Shown: positions 54,901-63,730 of the stretch, piece after piece
Numbering within the stretch: position 1 is the stretch's first letter
How the letters are laid out: each line of letters begins with the position of its first letter
NCBI GenBank assembly: GCA_963809545.1
Contig: CAWEKD010000005.1
Span: forward strand, 1-64,000
From: Natronosporangium sp035305625
GTDB taxonomy: Bacteria > Actinomycetota > Actinomycetes > Mycobacteriales > Micromonosporaceae
Reading direction: 5' to 3'
DNA: 64,000 nt
Made by a program: the position numbers and the translations under genes
Notes under the pieces: generated by a model
What the model saw: only the letters and a program-made list of their open reading frames with translations
Told to the model about the DNA's origin: nothing
Database searches by the model: none

Positions 54901-55709
54901 TTGGCGTCGATACCGGTGTCCAGCACCGCCACCGTCACTCCGGTGCCGTCCAGGTCCTTCGCCCAGGCGAGCGGGGCCCCGACCTGAGGCACCGACTCGT
55001 CCAACTGGATCTGGGCCAGCTCGTCCAGCCAGACCTTCTCCACCCCGGACAGCGGCCCGGACATGGTCAGCGCGGCCGCGGTGGGCGCCGGCGCCTGCTC
55101 GACGTTCTCCTGGACCTCCTGCCACCAGGCGCCGTCGGCCTCGATGGTCACCGCGGCGCCGTCGATGCTGTCGAAGGTCCGCTCCACCGTGGCCCCGGGC
55201 ACCTCCGCCGGCGCCAGCCGGGCGGCCACCGCACTGCGGTAGGTGACGATCACCGGCACCTGGTCGACGGTGCCGTTGGCCACGTGCGCGGCCAACTTGG
55301 CCAGGTTGAACAGTTCCCAGTCGAGGACGTTGGCGCCCAACAACGACAGTGCGTCACTGGGCAGCACGTACACCTGGTCGTGCCGGGTGACGGTGTAGAA
55401 GACCGGGGTGGCACCGTCGGCTCGGGGAGCGGCGACGATGTCCTGGACCACCGGGACGCCGTCGTGGTTCAGTCCGACCACCACCTGATCACCGGTGATC
55501 AGGGTGAGGGTGGCGCGTAGGTTACTCCCGGCGACCTCCGCCAGCAACTCCTGAGTGCTGGCGGGCAGACCGTCGAGAGTGATCTGATACGACGTCGGGC
55601 CGCTGTTCGACGTCGCCGGTTGCGCGCTGGCTGCGGTGGTCGACAGGACCAGGCCCAGCAGCGTCGCCCCGACGGTCAGGGCGGCCAACCGCCGTTTGCG
55701 GTTACTCAT
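51921..55709 (-). CDS. Secreted S8 subtilisin-like protease with PA domain
   Basis: A 1,262-residue exported protein. Signal peptide (LAALTVGATLLGLVLSTTAASA), prodomain-like region (30-235), and a catalytic domain with D264 (VAVLDTGID), H300 (HGHGTH), oxyanion N393 (AAGNSGP) and S473 (GTSMATPH). A PA-type insert (GTPEELAAAGVSGKLVLL) follows at about 830-920, and a long beta C-terminus ends with a CSGC and a CNSC motif. It is an extracellular peptidase. GGAGG sits 7 bases before ATG 55709. Its regulator, the adjacent LuxR gene, is on the same strand. Confidence 0.92.
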   Translation of the reverse strand: MSNRKRRLAALTVGATLLGLVLSTTAASAQPATSNSGPTSYQITLDGLPASTQELLAEVAGSNLRATLTLITGDQVVVGLNHDGVPVVQDIVAAPRADGATPVFYTVTRHDQVYVLPSDALSLLGANVLDWELFNLAKLAAHVANGTVDQVPVIVTYRSAVAARLAPAEVPGATVERTFDSIDGAAVTIEADGAWWQEVQENVEQAPAPTAAALTMSGPLSGVEKVWLDELAQIQLDESVPQVGAPLAWAKDLDGTGVTVAVLDTGIDANHPDVAGKIIDAVDFTDSPSGVVDGHGHGTHVAATIAGTGAASNGLRPGVAPGADLLIGKVCNDGGSCPNSAILEGMEWAAVSGARVVNMSLGGGATDGTDPLSQAVNELTAQYGTLYVIAAGNSGPSSYTVSSPAAADAALAVAAVDKNDEMADFSSRGPRVGDDAAKPDIAAPGVGIVAARAAGTAMGTVVDDYYTSANGTSMATPHVAGGAAIIAQQHPDLSGPDIKALLMGTALDLGHDLYAQGTGLMDLGRAVDPSVFAGGSVNFGRLTYPHSPVTDQVRFINVTDEPITLSLTTEFTAGDGSPAPAGLFTVGADEVTVPAQGEATVDITVDGRVLEAGGIYGKYNGFVQAFDDEGTLRTGARVAVFLEPERFPVEVNVTGGDASTNYGNLLIVPMDDQTYLHDDPLTLPGEEQTTVGLYAGAYAIATSVTWSVDGVAQTGLLVAPEVTVDGPTTVTLDLADLEKVEVKLPKQTQTFAATLALNRVSATGAWGLTAELESTYAGGEPHWWVLPTGPVDQGTLTVDTYAVLVPVLTTLRAVGSGPPLTLDSRYVSPEATVPGGRQGWVVDVDPETGTQIINGRYIQLPVPRLTAKGTVPVVHAGTGTPEELAAAGVSGKLVLLTATDICTVSCAYDALHERVEAAADAGAVGVLVASAAGHVNLPLPVETDVDCATADDCPPVEPYSSIPVLSVPADQAAELVAKLDRPGAVRIQVGGNGAVTEVYGAEFHHDRVPSMPYRLEARDLVRTEHRIHDDHPGAVRIFNWGGYELINGVWEQGPGLNFPSVATPGTVVVYLPQASASTVNRFSLGTFDFVAPYLAAASEQELNSMMFMVPSESQWAEELEPGTYVWNTGPRVPGAHPVLTDNAGNQLPLGFCSGCREGDTFWPSIQLTGSTGHPTETMAGLVNDMGAGAFMLGVNGCNSCELALYDEAGQELPPTLIPMGMTIVLGDQSELTRVPAGAWPTGQLPLLVGGLGTGLIDKEATR

Positions 55710-56028
55710 CGACCGACCTCCGTTCCGCCCGGGCAGGGCCGCCCTGGCTGAGGGGTGGATGACACATGACAACCTTCCTGCTCTGTGGAGTGAAGGAGGT
55801 GGGATATCCCCGCATCCGGTCCGTCCGGAGAGGGTGTTCCGTCCGGAGCCGGTGTCCGGTCCGACACAGGTGACGCGGGCCGGATCCCCCGTGGACCCGG
55901 TGGACGGTGACGCCCGCGCACCACCGTTCACCGAACGGCCACGTACCGGTAGCCGGAAACGCTCCGCCCCGGGCCCAGCCTGGACCCGGGAGCCGAACGC
56001 CCGACAATCGACGGATATCCACGCGGTC

Positions 56029-56074
56029 ACGGTAGGGATGGCCCCGGTCACACAGCCATACCCCAAATGGGGTA
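56029..56074 (-). promoter_or_regulatory. Possible activator site and promoter of the S8 protease operon
   Basis: TACCCC (56059-56064), AAAT, GGGGTA (56069-56074) form a 16-base palindrome-like element. A -10-like TACCGT lies at 56034-56029, with no good -35 17 bases before it (GGCTGT). If transcription starts near 56,022, the element is centred at about -44, where class II activators bind. The gap 55,710-56,088 has no supported gene. Confidence 0.35.
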
Positions 56075-56088
56075 GACGAGGGGGACAG

Positions 56089-59043
56089 TCACTCCGTGCA
56101 GGTGAGTAGTCGGCGCGCCAGCGCCGCCCGGGACTGCACCCCTAGCTTGCGCATCACCGCCTGCAGGTGCTTCTTGACCGTCTCCGCGGAGACGAACAGC
56201 TCCCCGGCGATCTCCTTGTTGGTCCGGCCGGTGGCGGCCAGCAGCGCCACCTCCCGCTCCCGCGGGGTCAGTTCGTCACCGTAGCCACGCTGCCCACCCC
56301 GGTGTCGGGCCGGTACCGATACGCCGTTGGCCCGAGCCAGCCGCGCCGCCCGACTCAGGTCCCAGTTCGCCCCTAATCGGTCGTACTCGATCAGCGCCTC
56401 CCGCAGCGGCGACTCGACCGCGTCGGCGCGGCCAGCGGCGAGCATCGCCCGGGCCGCCTGTTCCCGGGCCTGCGCGGCCTCGTACGGACAGTGCCGCAGG
56501 TCGTACCGCGCACCAGCGGTGAGGAAGTGGTACGCCGCGCTCACCGGTTCTCCGGTGGCCAGCGCCAGGTGGCCCCGGGCGTACCGAAGTGCCGCCGGCG
56601 CCAGCGGCGCGACCCGCTTCCGCAGCTCCCGCCGACACCGCAGGACCAGCGCTCGGGCCTGGGCGGTCTGACCGGCGGCCAGCTGTGCCTCCACCAGCCA
56701 CGGCAGCGCCCGGTAGATGATCGGCCACAGCGAATGTCCGGGGCGGACGGCGCGCAGGTACGCCTCCGCGAGCGCCAGCGCGGTGTCCGGCTCACCTCGC
56801 ACCAGCGCCAGCCGGATCTGGCCTACGGTGGCGATCGCCACCGAGTACGAGCTGCTGTCGACCCGGTCCCCGACCGCCTCGATCAGCCGCTGCTCGGCCG
56901 GTTCCAGCTCCCCACGGGCCAGGGCCAGGCTCCCCGCCACCGAGAGCACCAGCAGCCGACACCGGGGATAGGCCACGGTCTGCTCAAGCAGCTCGGTCAG
57001 CGTCGGTTCCAGCCCGTCCCAGGCGCCCCGGCTGTAGTTGTAGGCGGCCAACCCGCCGCGGGCGAACAGTTCCATCCGTTGGCTGCGGCAGGCGATCGCC
57101 CCGTCCCGGGCCCGGTGGAGGAGCTCACTGGCGAGTTGATGATGTCCGGTGAAACAGGCGGCGGCACCGACTGAATACCAGGCGTTGGCCTGGCCGGGGG
57201 TCCGCGGTCCCTGTGGGGTCAGGTCCCGCAGTTGGCCCAGTAGCTCCCAGCACTGTGGATGTCCCATGTCGACCAGGCCGGCGGTGATCTTGCCGAGCAG
57301 GAACACCCGGGACTCCTGGTCCGGGATCTCCGGCAGGGTCGCCAGTGCCTGGTCCAGCCACCGCTTGCGTTGGTTGAGCGGTTGGCTGGTCTGGCTCACC
57401 CCCAGCGCCATCAGGGCCCGGGCGCGCAGGTCAGGTCGGTCCGGCAGGTTCCGCGCCGCCTGTCGGAACAGCGGCTGGGCCCGTTCGATGCCCAGGTCGT
57501 GCAGGTCGATCAGGACTCCCGCCAGATATTGCAGCTCCCCCCGGACTGACCGGGGAAGGTCCTGCTCAAGGGCCCGGGCCAGCAGGTCGGGAGCGGTGGT
57601 CATCCGCAGCACCTCGGTGGCGGCCCATCCGAATTTGATTGCCAGCCGCCCCATCGCCTCCGGCTTCGGTGACCCATGCTGGAGAATTTCCTCCAACAGT
57701 CGAGCCGCCTCGTCGTGGTTACCTAACGCCCTCGCCTGGTCGGCGGCGCGCTCGGCCACCTCCACCCATTCCTCCCACCGGCCGGCCTGCCGCAGGTGAT
57801 GCGCGATCTGTCCGAGCGGACGGTCGTCCCGCCCGGACAGAACGGCTGCCGCCCGGCTGTGCAGCTCCCGGCGGCGCGGCCCAGGGATCCCGTGATAGAT
57901 CGCCTGCTTGGCCAGGGCGTGCCGGAAACCCACCCGCAGATCGACGTCGACCAGCAACCCCGCGTCGATGCCTTCGCACAGGCCGTTTGCCGCCTCGGCC
58001 GCCGGCTGCCCGGACACCAGCGCGATCTCCTGCTCCGAGGCCGGGGCGCCCATCACCGCCAGCGCCTCCAGCATGGCCCGGGCGGGGGCCGACAGCAGCG
58101 CCGCCCGCTGTCGGACGTGGTCGCGCACCGCTGCGGGCACCGCGAGTCCATCCAGCGCCTCTCGGGACCACGGTTGCCCCGGCACCGCCACCCCGCGCTC
58201 CCGCAGTAGCGCCATTACCTGCTCGATCGCGAACGGCAGCCCGCCGGTACGCTCACACAAGTGACCCGCGAACTCCTCCGGGATCCGATCCACGTCAGCG
58301 ATACTGGCGGCCAGCTGTCCGGTCTGTGCCGCGTCCAGCGGGGACAGCGTCAGCTCACACCGGGTCACCCCGGCCGGGAAACTCCGAGTCGGAGGCCATA
58401 TCGTCGGGTCCATCTCCCCGCTGCGGAAGGTGACCACCAGCGACAACTGCGGCGGCGGATCAGCCATCAGATAGTGCAGGAAGTCCGCGGTCTGTTGGTC
58501 GGCCCAATGCAGATCCTCCAGCACCAGCACCGCTGGACACACCGCCGTCAACAGCTCGGTCAACCCTCGGAACAACCGGTGCCGCTCGGCGACCGGGCTG
58601 TCCAGTCGCTCCAGCGGCTCCGGTAATCGGTCCCGCAGCTCCGGCAACAGTGGGCGCAGCGCCCCGACCACCGGCGACAGCCGGACCCCGGCCAGCTGGT
58701 CACCGAGGCTGCGGACCGCCTCCAGCACCGGTCCCAACGGGAACGGTTCCCGAATGCTCTGACAGGCGCCCACCAGGACAGTGGTGCCGGACAGCGCGGG
58801 ATGGCGGCGCAGTTCGGAGACCAGGCGGGTCTTTCCGATGCCCGCTTCGCCGGTGATCATCACTAGCGACGGTGCGGACGAGACGGTCCTGAGTAGCTGA
58901 TCGAATTCCTGGTCGCGACCGACCATGGGGGGTATCGGCCGGCCGTTGCTTCCCGGTCGGGCCGCTGACGAGATCGATTTCGGCCGCGCCGAGGTCGGGT
59001 TGATCCGGATCGGGATGGTCTGATGTACACGGATCGCGGTCAC
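56089..59043 (-). CDS. Large ATP-binding LuxR (LAL) family transcriptional regulator
   Basis: A 984-residue protein. N-terminal AAA-like NTPase domain (about 40-330): MITGEAGIGKTRLVSELRR is Walker A, AVLVLEDLHWADQQTADFL Walker B. A long TPR-like middle (about 420-880) and a C-terminal LuxR-type HTH (LTPREREVALLAATGRTNKEIAGELFVSAETVKKHLQAVMRKL). LAL regulators bind ATP and effectors and activate transcription. It lies directly upstream of the S8 protease on the same strand and is a natural candidate to control it. Confidence 0.9.
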   Translation of the reverse strand: MTAIRVHQTIPIRINPTSARPKSISSAARPGSNGRPIPPMVGRDQEFDQLLRTVSSAPSLVMITGEAGIGKTRLVSELRRHPALSGTTVLVGACQSIREPFPLGPVLEAVRSLGDQLAGVRLSPVVGALRPLLPELRDRLPEPLERLDSPVAERHRLFRGLTELLTAVCPAVLVLEDLHWADQQTADFLHYLMADPPPQLSLVVTFRSGEMDPTIWPPTRSFPAGVTRCELTLSPLDAAQTGQLAASIADVDRIPEEFAGHLCERTGGLPFAIEQVMALLRERGVAVPGQPWSREALDGLAVPAAVRDHVRQRAALLSAPARAMLEALAVMGAPASEQEIALVSGQPAAEAANGLCEGIDAGLLVDVDLRVGFRHALAKQAIYHGIPGPRRRELHSRAAAVLSGRDDRPLGQIAHHLRQAGRWEEWVEVAERAADQARALGNHDEAARLLEEILQHGSPKPEAMGRLAIKFGWAATEVLRMTTAPDLLARALEQDLPRSVRGELQYLAGVLIDLHDLGIERAQPLFRQAARNLPDRPDLRARALMALGVSQTSQPLNQRKRWLDQALATLPEIPDQESRVFLLGKITAGLVDMGHPQCWELLGQLRDLTPQGPRTPGQANAWYSVGAAACFTGHHQLASELLHRARDGAIACRSQRMELFARGGLAAYNYSRGAWDGLEPTLTELLEQTVAYPRCRLLVLSVAGSLALARGELEPAEQRLIEAVGDRVDSSSYSVAIATVGQIRLALVRGEPDTALALAEAYLRAVRPGHSLWPIIYRALPWLVEAQLAAGQTAQARALVLRCRRELRKRVAPLAPAALRYARGHLALATGEPVSAAYHFLTAGARYDLRHCPYEAAQAREQAARAMLAAGRADAVESPLREALIEYDRLGANWDLSRAARLARANGVSVPARHRGGQRGYGDELTPREREVALLAATGRTNKEIAGELFVSAETVKKHLQAVMRKLGVQSRAALARRLLTCTE

Positions 59044-59121
59044 GGCTCACCTACCCGAGGCGTCTGCGCCAGCGTTTACTGCACGCTACCGCTCGGGTCA
59101 GGTTAGGTCCAGAGTTACCGA

Positions 59122-59673
59122 TCAGTCACCAGTGTCCAAGGCTGCCCAGTCCACCGGCGGGCGCCCCCAGCGGCGCAGCGCTTCATTGATGGCGCTAAAC
59201 GGCCGCGAGCCGCGGAACCGGTCACCGGCCAGCGGGCTGGGGTGGGCGGCGGTGAGCACCACATGTCGATCTTGATCGATCAATGCGGTCTTGCGACGGG
59301 CGTACGCACCCCAGAGCACGAACACCATCGGCTCCGACCGATCGGATAAGACTCGGATGGCCGCGTCGGTGAACTGTTCCCACCCCTTGCCGGCGTGCGA
59401 CCGAGGCTGTCCGGCCCGGACCGTCAACACCGCGTTGAGCAGCAGCACCCCCTGCCGGGCCCAGCCGGTGAGATCCCCGGTGGCCGGCCGGGGAATACCG
59501 AGATCCGCCTCGAGCTCTTTGAAGATGGTGCGCAGCGACGGGGGTGGGGGCACACCCGCCGGGACGCTGAAACTCAAGCCGTGCGCCTGCCCGGGCCGGT
59601 GGTACGGGTCCTGACCAAGGATCAGCACGGTGGTGCGGGCCAACGGCGACAGCCGGAACGCACGGAACAGGTC
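59122..59673 (-). pseudogene. ung: Uracil-DNA glycosylase, C-terminal part (split by IS3 element)
   Basis: 183 residues from DLFRAFRLSPLARTTVLILGQDPYHRPGQAHGLSFSV to the stop. GQDPYH carries the catalytic Asp and HPSPL the substrate-binding His. The first 45 residues lie beyond the insertion, at 60,923-61,057. A start at an ATG just inside the insertion is not credible as a native start. Together the two parts match the Bacillus-type Ung length of about 230. Confidence 0.9.
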
Positions 59674-59737
59674 TGAGCTTCCCCCGGTTTTTCGGAGACT
59701 TTCGATCATGGTCTGATGGACCAGGAAAGGAGTCTTC

Positions 59738-60049
59738 GTGGCAGCACCAAGGAAGTATCCGGATGAGTTGCGCGCTCGTGCGGTGCGCTTGTACCGGGAG
59801 TCTGAGCCGAAGCCGGTGATCCGCCGGCTTGCTGAGCAGTTGGGCGTGCATCCGGAGGCGTTGCGCAACTGGATTCGCCAGGACGAGGCAGACCGTGGCC
59901 TGCGGCGCGACCGGTTGACGACGGCGGAGCTGGAGGAGTTGCGGCGGCTGCGGCGGGAGAACGCGGAGCTGCGGCGGGTCAATGAGATCTTGAAGGCGGC
60001 GAGCGCGGTTTTCGCCCAGGAGCTCGACCCGACCCGGCGACGGTCATGA
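59738..60049 (+). CDS. IS3-family transposase OrfA
   Basis: A 103-residue helix-turn-helix protein (KYPDELRARAVRLYRES, RRLAEQLGVHPEALRNWIRQ) with a leucine-zipper-like C-terminus (RRLRRENAELRRVNEILKAASAVFAQELD). AGGAG precedes GTG 59738 by 6 bases. It overlaps orfB by 4 bases, where a -1 frameshift would make the fused OrfAB transposase. Confidence 0.9.
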   Translation: MAAPRKYPDELRARAVRLYRESEPKPVIRRLAEQLGVHPEALRNWIRQDEADRGLRRDRLTTAELEELRRLRRENAELRRVNEILKAASAVFAQELDPTRRRS

Positions 60050-60923
60050 TGCTGGTGGACAAGCTGCGTGACCGCTTCGGGGTCGAGCCGATCCTCCGGG
60101 TCATCGGGGTGGCGTCCTCTACCTACTACGGCTGGGTCAAGCAGGCTGCCCACCCGTGCCGTCGGCGACGTGAGGACGAACAGCTTCTGGCGGAGATCCG
60201 CCAGATCCACGAGGCGTCGGGCGGCACCTACGGCAGCCCGCGGGTGCACGCCACGCTGCGCCGCCAGGGCCGGCGGGTGGGCCGCAAACGGGTCGAGCGG
60301 CTGATGCGCGCCGACGGGCTGCAGGGCGCGTTGTGCGCAACGGTGGCGAATCCCGTCCACCCGGCAGGATCCGCGGGCCACCCCGGCACCGGACCGGGTC
60401 AACCGCCAGTTGACCGCACCCGCCCCGGACCGGCTGTGGGTCGCCGACGCCACCCGCATCCCGGTCGCCGAGGGGGTGCTGTGGCTGGCCGCCGTGCGCG
60501 ACGCCTTCTCCAACCGGATTGTGGGCTGGAAGACCTCCGACCGCTGCGACACCGACCTGGTGCTCGGCGCCCTGGAGTACGCGATCTGGTCACGGGACGT
60601 GCGCGACGGCCAACTCGTCCATCACAGCGACCGTGGGTCGACCTACACGTCGATCCGCTTCACCCAACGCCTGGCAGACAACGGGATTCTCGCGTCCATG
60701 GGGTCCACAGGGGACAGTTTCGACAACGCGCTGATGGAGAACTGCTGGTCAACCTGGAAGATCGAGCTGGTCTACCGCAACGCCTGGCGCACCCGCGAGG
60801 AAGCCGACAACGCACTCTTCGCCTACATCGACGGCTGGTACAACCCACACCGCATCCAGAAAGACCTCGGCTGGCTGTCCCCGGACGAGTACGAGGCAGC
60901 CTGGTACGCCCACACCCGGCAGC
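60046..60923 (+). pseudogene. IS3-family transposase OrfB (DDE integrase), frame interrupted and 3'-truncated
   Basis: Start MMLVDKLRDRFGVEPILRVIG. DDE residues are in LWVADATRIP, HHSDRGSTYTS and MENCWSTWKIE. One indel at about 60,330-60,340 breaks the frame in LQGA. The C-terminus PDEYEAAWYAHTRQ runs into the ung N-terminal part without its own stop. The transposase is probably not functional in this copy. Confidence 0.85.
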
Positions 60924-61057
60924 GGTGGGTAGACCGTGTGGTCGGTGTACTCCCGACTCAGGAACTCCTCCAGCGCGCTGACCAACCGCTGGTCCAGGTA
61001 CGGCGCCATCGCCGCCCGCCAGTCCTCCGGCAGCCGCTCCCACAGGTCCACCCGCAC
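60923..61057 (-). pseudogene. ung: Uracil-DNA glycosylase, N-terminal part (split by IS3 element)
   Basis: 45 residues from GTG 61057, reading MRVDLWERLPEDWRAAMAPY onward to EEFLSREYTDHTVYPP, which aligns with the N-terminus of Bacillus-type Ung (REYAEQTIYP). It stops where IS3 sequence begins. With the C-terminal part 1.25 kb away the native protein is lost. Confidence 0.87.
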
Positions 61058-61110
61058 GGCGCTCAGCCTAGTCGGCGGCCGCCCGGCGCCAGCGGCGGTC
61101 CGATCCGGGG

Positions 61111-61446
61111 TCAGCGCCGGGTCTCGTCATCCAGCCACTGCAAGTAGGGCGGATGGCCGTCCACCACCGGTAGGCAGAGGATCTCCGGCACCTCGTAGGG
61201 GTGGAGCTGCCGAAGCTGGTCGGCCAGGGCGGGGTAAGCAGCGGTGGTGGTCTTGTACACCACCTGCCATTCCTGGTCGGTGGTGACCTTCCCCTCCCAC
61301 CAGTAGCTGCTGGTGATCGGGCCGAGCACCTGACCGCAGGCGGCCAACCGCGCCCGCACCACCTCGGTGGCCAGCCGCTCCGCCGCCTCCCGGGAGTCGA
61401 CCGTGGTCACAACCTGGCAGTACCGGTATCCGTCCATCAGCGCCAT
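61111..61446 (-). CDS. cutA: CutA-like divalent-cation tolerance protein
   Basis: A 111-residue CutA1: VVTTVDSREAAERLATEVVRARLAACGQVLGPITSSYWWEGKV, then LHPYEVPEILCLPVVDGHPPYLQWL. CutA forms very stable trimers of a ferredoxin-like fold; a role in copper tolerance is reported in E. coli but not well established. It follows mdh on the same strand. Confidence 0.9.
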   Translation of the reverse strand: MALMDGYRYCQVVTTVDSREAAERLATEVVRARLAACGQVLGPITSSYWWEGKVTTDQEWQVVYKTTTAAYPALADQLRQLHPYEVPEILCLPVVDGHPPYLQWLDDETRR

Positions 61447-61489
61447 GGTAGTGCGCCCGGCCGCAGTATGCGGCCGGGCGCCGGAGTCG

Positions 61490-62446
61490 TCACAGTTCGG
61501 CGACGTCCGCCTGCTTGGCCCGCACCGCTTCGGCCGCCTCGCGCAGCGCGGCCACCTCGCTCTCGGTCAGCGGAGTCTCGATCACCCGCTTCACCCCGCC
61601 GGCCCCGATCTCCGCCTCCACCCCCAGGTACACCCCGGAGATGCCGTACTGGCCGTCCACCCAGGTGCACACCGGCATGACGGCGCCGGAGTCCTCGGCC
61701 ACCGCCCGGGCCATCCGGGCCGCCGCCGCCGAAGGCGCGTAGTAGGCCGACCCGGTCTTGAGCAGCGCCACCACCTCGGCGCCGCCGTTGCGGGTCCGGA
61801 CCACCAGCTCTTCGATCTTCTCGGCCGGCAGCAACTCGGTCAGCGGCTGACCGTTGACCGTGCACCGGGACGGCACCGGCACCATGGTGTCCCCGTGCGA
61901 GCCGAGGGTCAGCGTCTTCACCGACGCCACCGGCACCTGCAGCGCCTCGGCCACGTTGTGGGTGAACCGGGCGGTGTCCAGCATTCCGGCCTGGCCCATG
62001 ACCCGCTGGCGCGGGAACTGGGTGACCTGCTGCGCCAGCGCGGTCATCTCGTCCAGCGGGTTGGACACCACAATGACCACCGCGTCCGGGGCGTGCCGGG
62101 CGACGTTCTCCGAGACCTGCCGAACGATCTTGGCGTTGACCTCGAGGAGGTCCATCCGGCTCATCCCCGGCTTACGGGGCAGCCCCGCGGTGATCACCAC
62201 CACGTCCGAGCCCGCGATCGCCTCGTACCCCTCGCCATTGGGACCGGTGGTGACGCCCACCACCTTGGTCTCGAAGCCCTCGATCGGCCGGGACTGGTTG
62301 ATGTCCAGCGCCAGCCCCTCCGGCTTACCCTCCACGATGTCGGTGAGCACTACCGTATCGAAGATGTTGTATTCTGCGAGCCGCTGCGCCGTGGTGGAGC
62401 CGTAGAAGCCCGCCCCGACGACGGTGACCTTCTTCCCAGTACCCAT
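61490..62446 (-). CDS. mdh: Malate dehydrogenase (LDH-like)
   Basis: A 318-residue MDH of the LDH-like type. NAD-binding VTVVGAGFYGSTTAQRLAE; the substrate loop Arg residues in ITAGLPRKPGMSRMDLL, with R81 typical of malate specificity; catalytic His in LGSHGDTMVPVPS. AAGGTG sits 8 bases before ATG 62446. It converts malate to oxaloacetate in the TCA cycle. Length is normal. Confidence 0.92.
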   Translation of the reverse strand: MGTGKKVTVVGAGFYGSTTAQRLAEYNIFDTVVLTDIVEGKPEGLALDINQSRPIEGFETKVVGVTTGPNGEGYEAIAGSDVVVITAGLPRKPGMSRMDLLEVNAKIVRQVSENVARHAPDAVVIVVSNPLDEMTALAQQVTQFPRQRVMGQAGMLDTARFTHNVAEALQVPVASVKTLTLGSHGDTMVPVPSRCTVNGQPLTELLPAEKIEELVVRTRNGGAEVVALLKTGSAYYAPSAAAARMARAVAEDSGAVMPVCTWVDGQYGISGVYLGVEAEIGAGGVKRVIETPLTESEVAALREAAEAVRAKQADVAEL

Positions 62447-62456
62447 GGACCGCACC

Positions 62457-63662
62457 TTAACTCTCACTCGGGCACCAGCCGCCTACCGGGTCGGCGGTGC
62501 CCGTCCACAGGTACGCGCCGCTGACCCAACCGGTATCCACGAGCCGATACCAGACGTTGGTGCGGTTGCCGTCTCGACCGGTGTGGGTGGTGCCGCGGGC
62601 AGCGCACCTGATCTTCACCGTCTCACCGTCCGGGACCGTACCCACCACGCGGTGACCCGTGCCGGGGCCGGCGCGGCGGTGCAGCACCCCGCCGCCATTG
62701 GTGTCCACCACCGCCTCATTCGGAGCGAGCGCACCATGGTTGAGCAGAGCACCCCCCACCGGCACCTGGACCGAGCCGCGCCGGGCGAACCCCTGGTACG
62801 GCTCGGCCCCGGCATGGATGACCCACCGTCCGAACACGTACCCCGCGATCGGCACGTACTTTCCGTCCCGGCGCAGGGCGAAGTGCAGGTGCGGACCGGT
62901 GACGTAGCCGCCGCAGGAGACGTCCCGGCCGATCCGGCCGAGATAGTCGCCTTCCCGCACCGGCTCGCCATCCACGCGGATGTTGTCTTCCAGGTGGTAG
63001 TAATCGGTGGCGAATCCGTCGTCATGCACCACCCGCACCCAACCGGTGCCGGAGGCGCACATGGTGTAGGCGACGCCGTCCCGGGCGGCCAGCACCCGGC
63101 CGTCCCCGCCCGCCAGATCGATTGAGCTGAGCGCGGATCCGCTCATCTGGTGCGGGCCACCGGTCAACGCCCAGGCCTGCCCGACCGCGTACGGCAACCG
63201 CATCCCGGTCCGACGGTCGGCGGCGGCCGCTTGTTCCCGCCGTGGTCCGGCCAGATGGAGCCGCTCCGGAGTGGTCAGCAGCGGCGAGGCGGCGGCGAGC
63301 CGGGGATAGTCCGGATCCCCTTCGATCACTGCCCGCCACTGATCGGACTCCTGGTGGGCCAGCCACAACCACCCGTCCGGGTAGGACCCCGGCTCGGGCT
63401 GGGCGGGCTGCACCGCCGTCCCGAACGCCCAGCCGCTCGGGTCGCTGCGGCGTACCACTATCTGGACCGTGGCCGGATCAGCCGACTCCGGCAGCGCGGC
63501 CAGCACCGCCTGCCGCAGCTGCGGGTCGGACGCCACCGGGTCGGTGCCGGGCGCCGGGTCGACCGCCTGGGTGGGAACAGGCTGGACCGCCTCTCCGGTC
63601 GGACCGGCTACCGCCGGAGCGATCCCGAGAGCAACCGTGAGCACACCGGTCAGCCATCGCAT
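62457..63662 (-). CDS. Secreted M23-family peptidase with SH3 domain
   Basis: A 401-residue protein. Signal peptide (MRWLTGVLTVALGIAPAVAG), a Pro-rich spacer, a LasA/beta-lytic-type M23 domain (about 170-290), and an SH3-like domain (about 320-395). The first metal motif is spread out as GGPHQMSGSALSSIDL; GPHLHFALR is the HxH ligand pair. The host wall or a competitor's wall may be the substrate. Confidence 0.82.
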   Translation of the reverse strand: MRWLTGVLTVALGIAPAVAGPTGEAVQPVPTQAVDPAPGTDPVASDPQLRQAVLAALPESADPATVQIVVRRSDPSGWAFGTAVQPAQPEPGSYPDGWLWLAHQESDQWRAVIEGDPDYPRLAAASPLLTTPERLHLAGPRREQAAAADRRTGMRLPYAVGQAWALTGGPHQMSGSALSSIDLAGGDGRVLAARDGVAYTMCASGTGWVRVVHDDGFATDYYHLEDNIRVDGEPVREGDYLGRIGRDVSCGGYVTGPHLHFALRRDGKYVPIAGYVFGRWVIHAGAEPYQGFARRGSVQVPVGGALLNHGALAPNEAVVDTNGGGVLHRRAGPGTGHRVVGTVPDGETVKIRCAARGTTHTGRDGNRTNVWYRLVDTGWVSGAYLWTGTADPVGGWCPSES

Positions 63663-63730
63663 ACCCCCGAATCATGGCACCGCTCGGGAGAAATGAGGCA
63701 TTTTTCCGAAAAATCCCCGGATGCGGTCGG

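Larger units (their letters stand above)
59674..60923 (+). mobile_element. IS3-family insertion sequence inside ung
   Basis: Two overlapping ORFs of IS3 type (orfA with a helix-turn-helix, orfB with a DDE integrase) lie between the halves of ung. The left end is probably TGAGCTTCC at 59,674, with a likely terminal inverted repeat running TGAGCTTCCCCC into GGTTTTTCGGAGAC. No matching right-hand repeat is seen before ung resumes at about 60,923, and orfB has no stop of its own. The right tip appears to be deleted. Confidence 0.85.

Noticed and set aside
52191..55520. A 1,109-codon plus-strand frame opposite the S8 protease
   Set aside because: Same composition signs; the minus-strand frame has signal peptide and catalytic triad.
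63700..63714. ATTTTTCCGAAAAAT as a terminator of folD
   Set aside because: Only six A-T pairs with a three-base loop; too weak, and as likely part of the promoter of the M23 gene.
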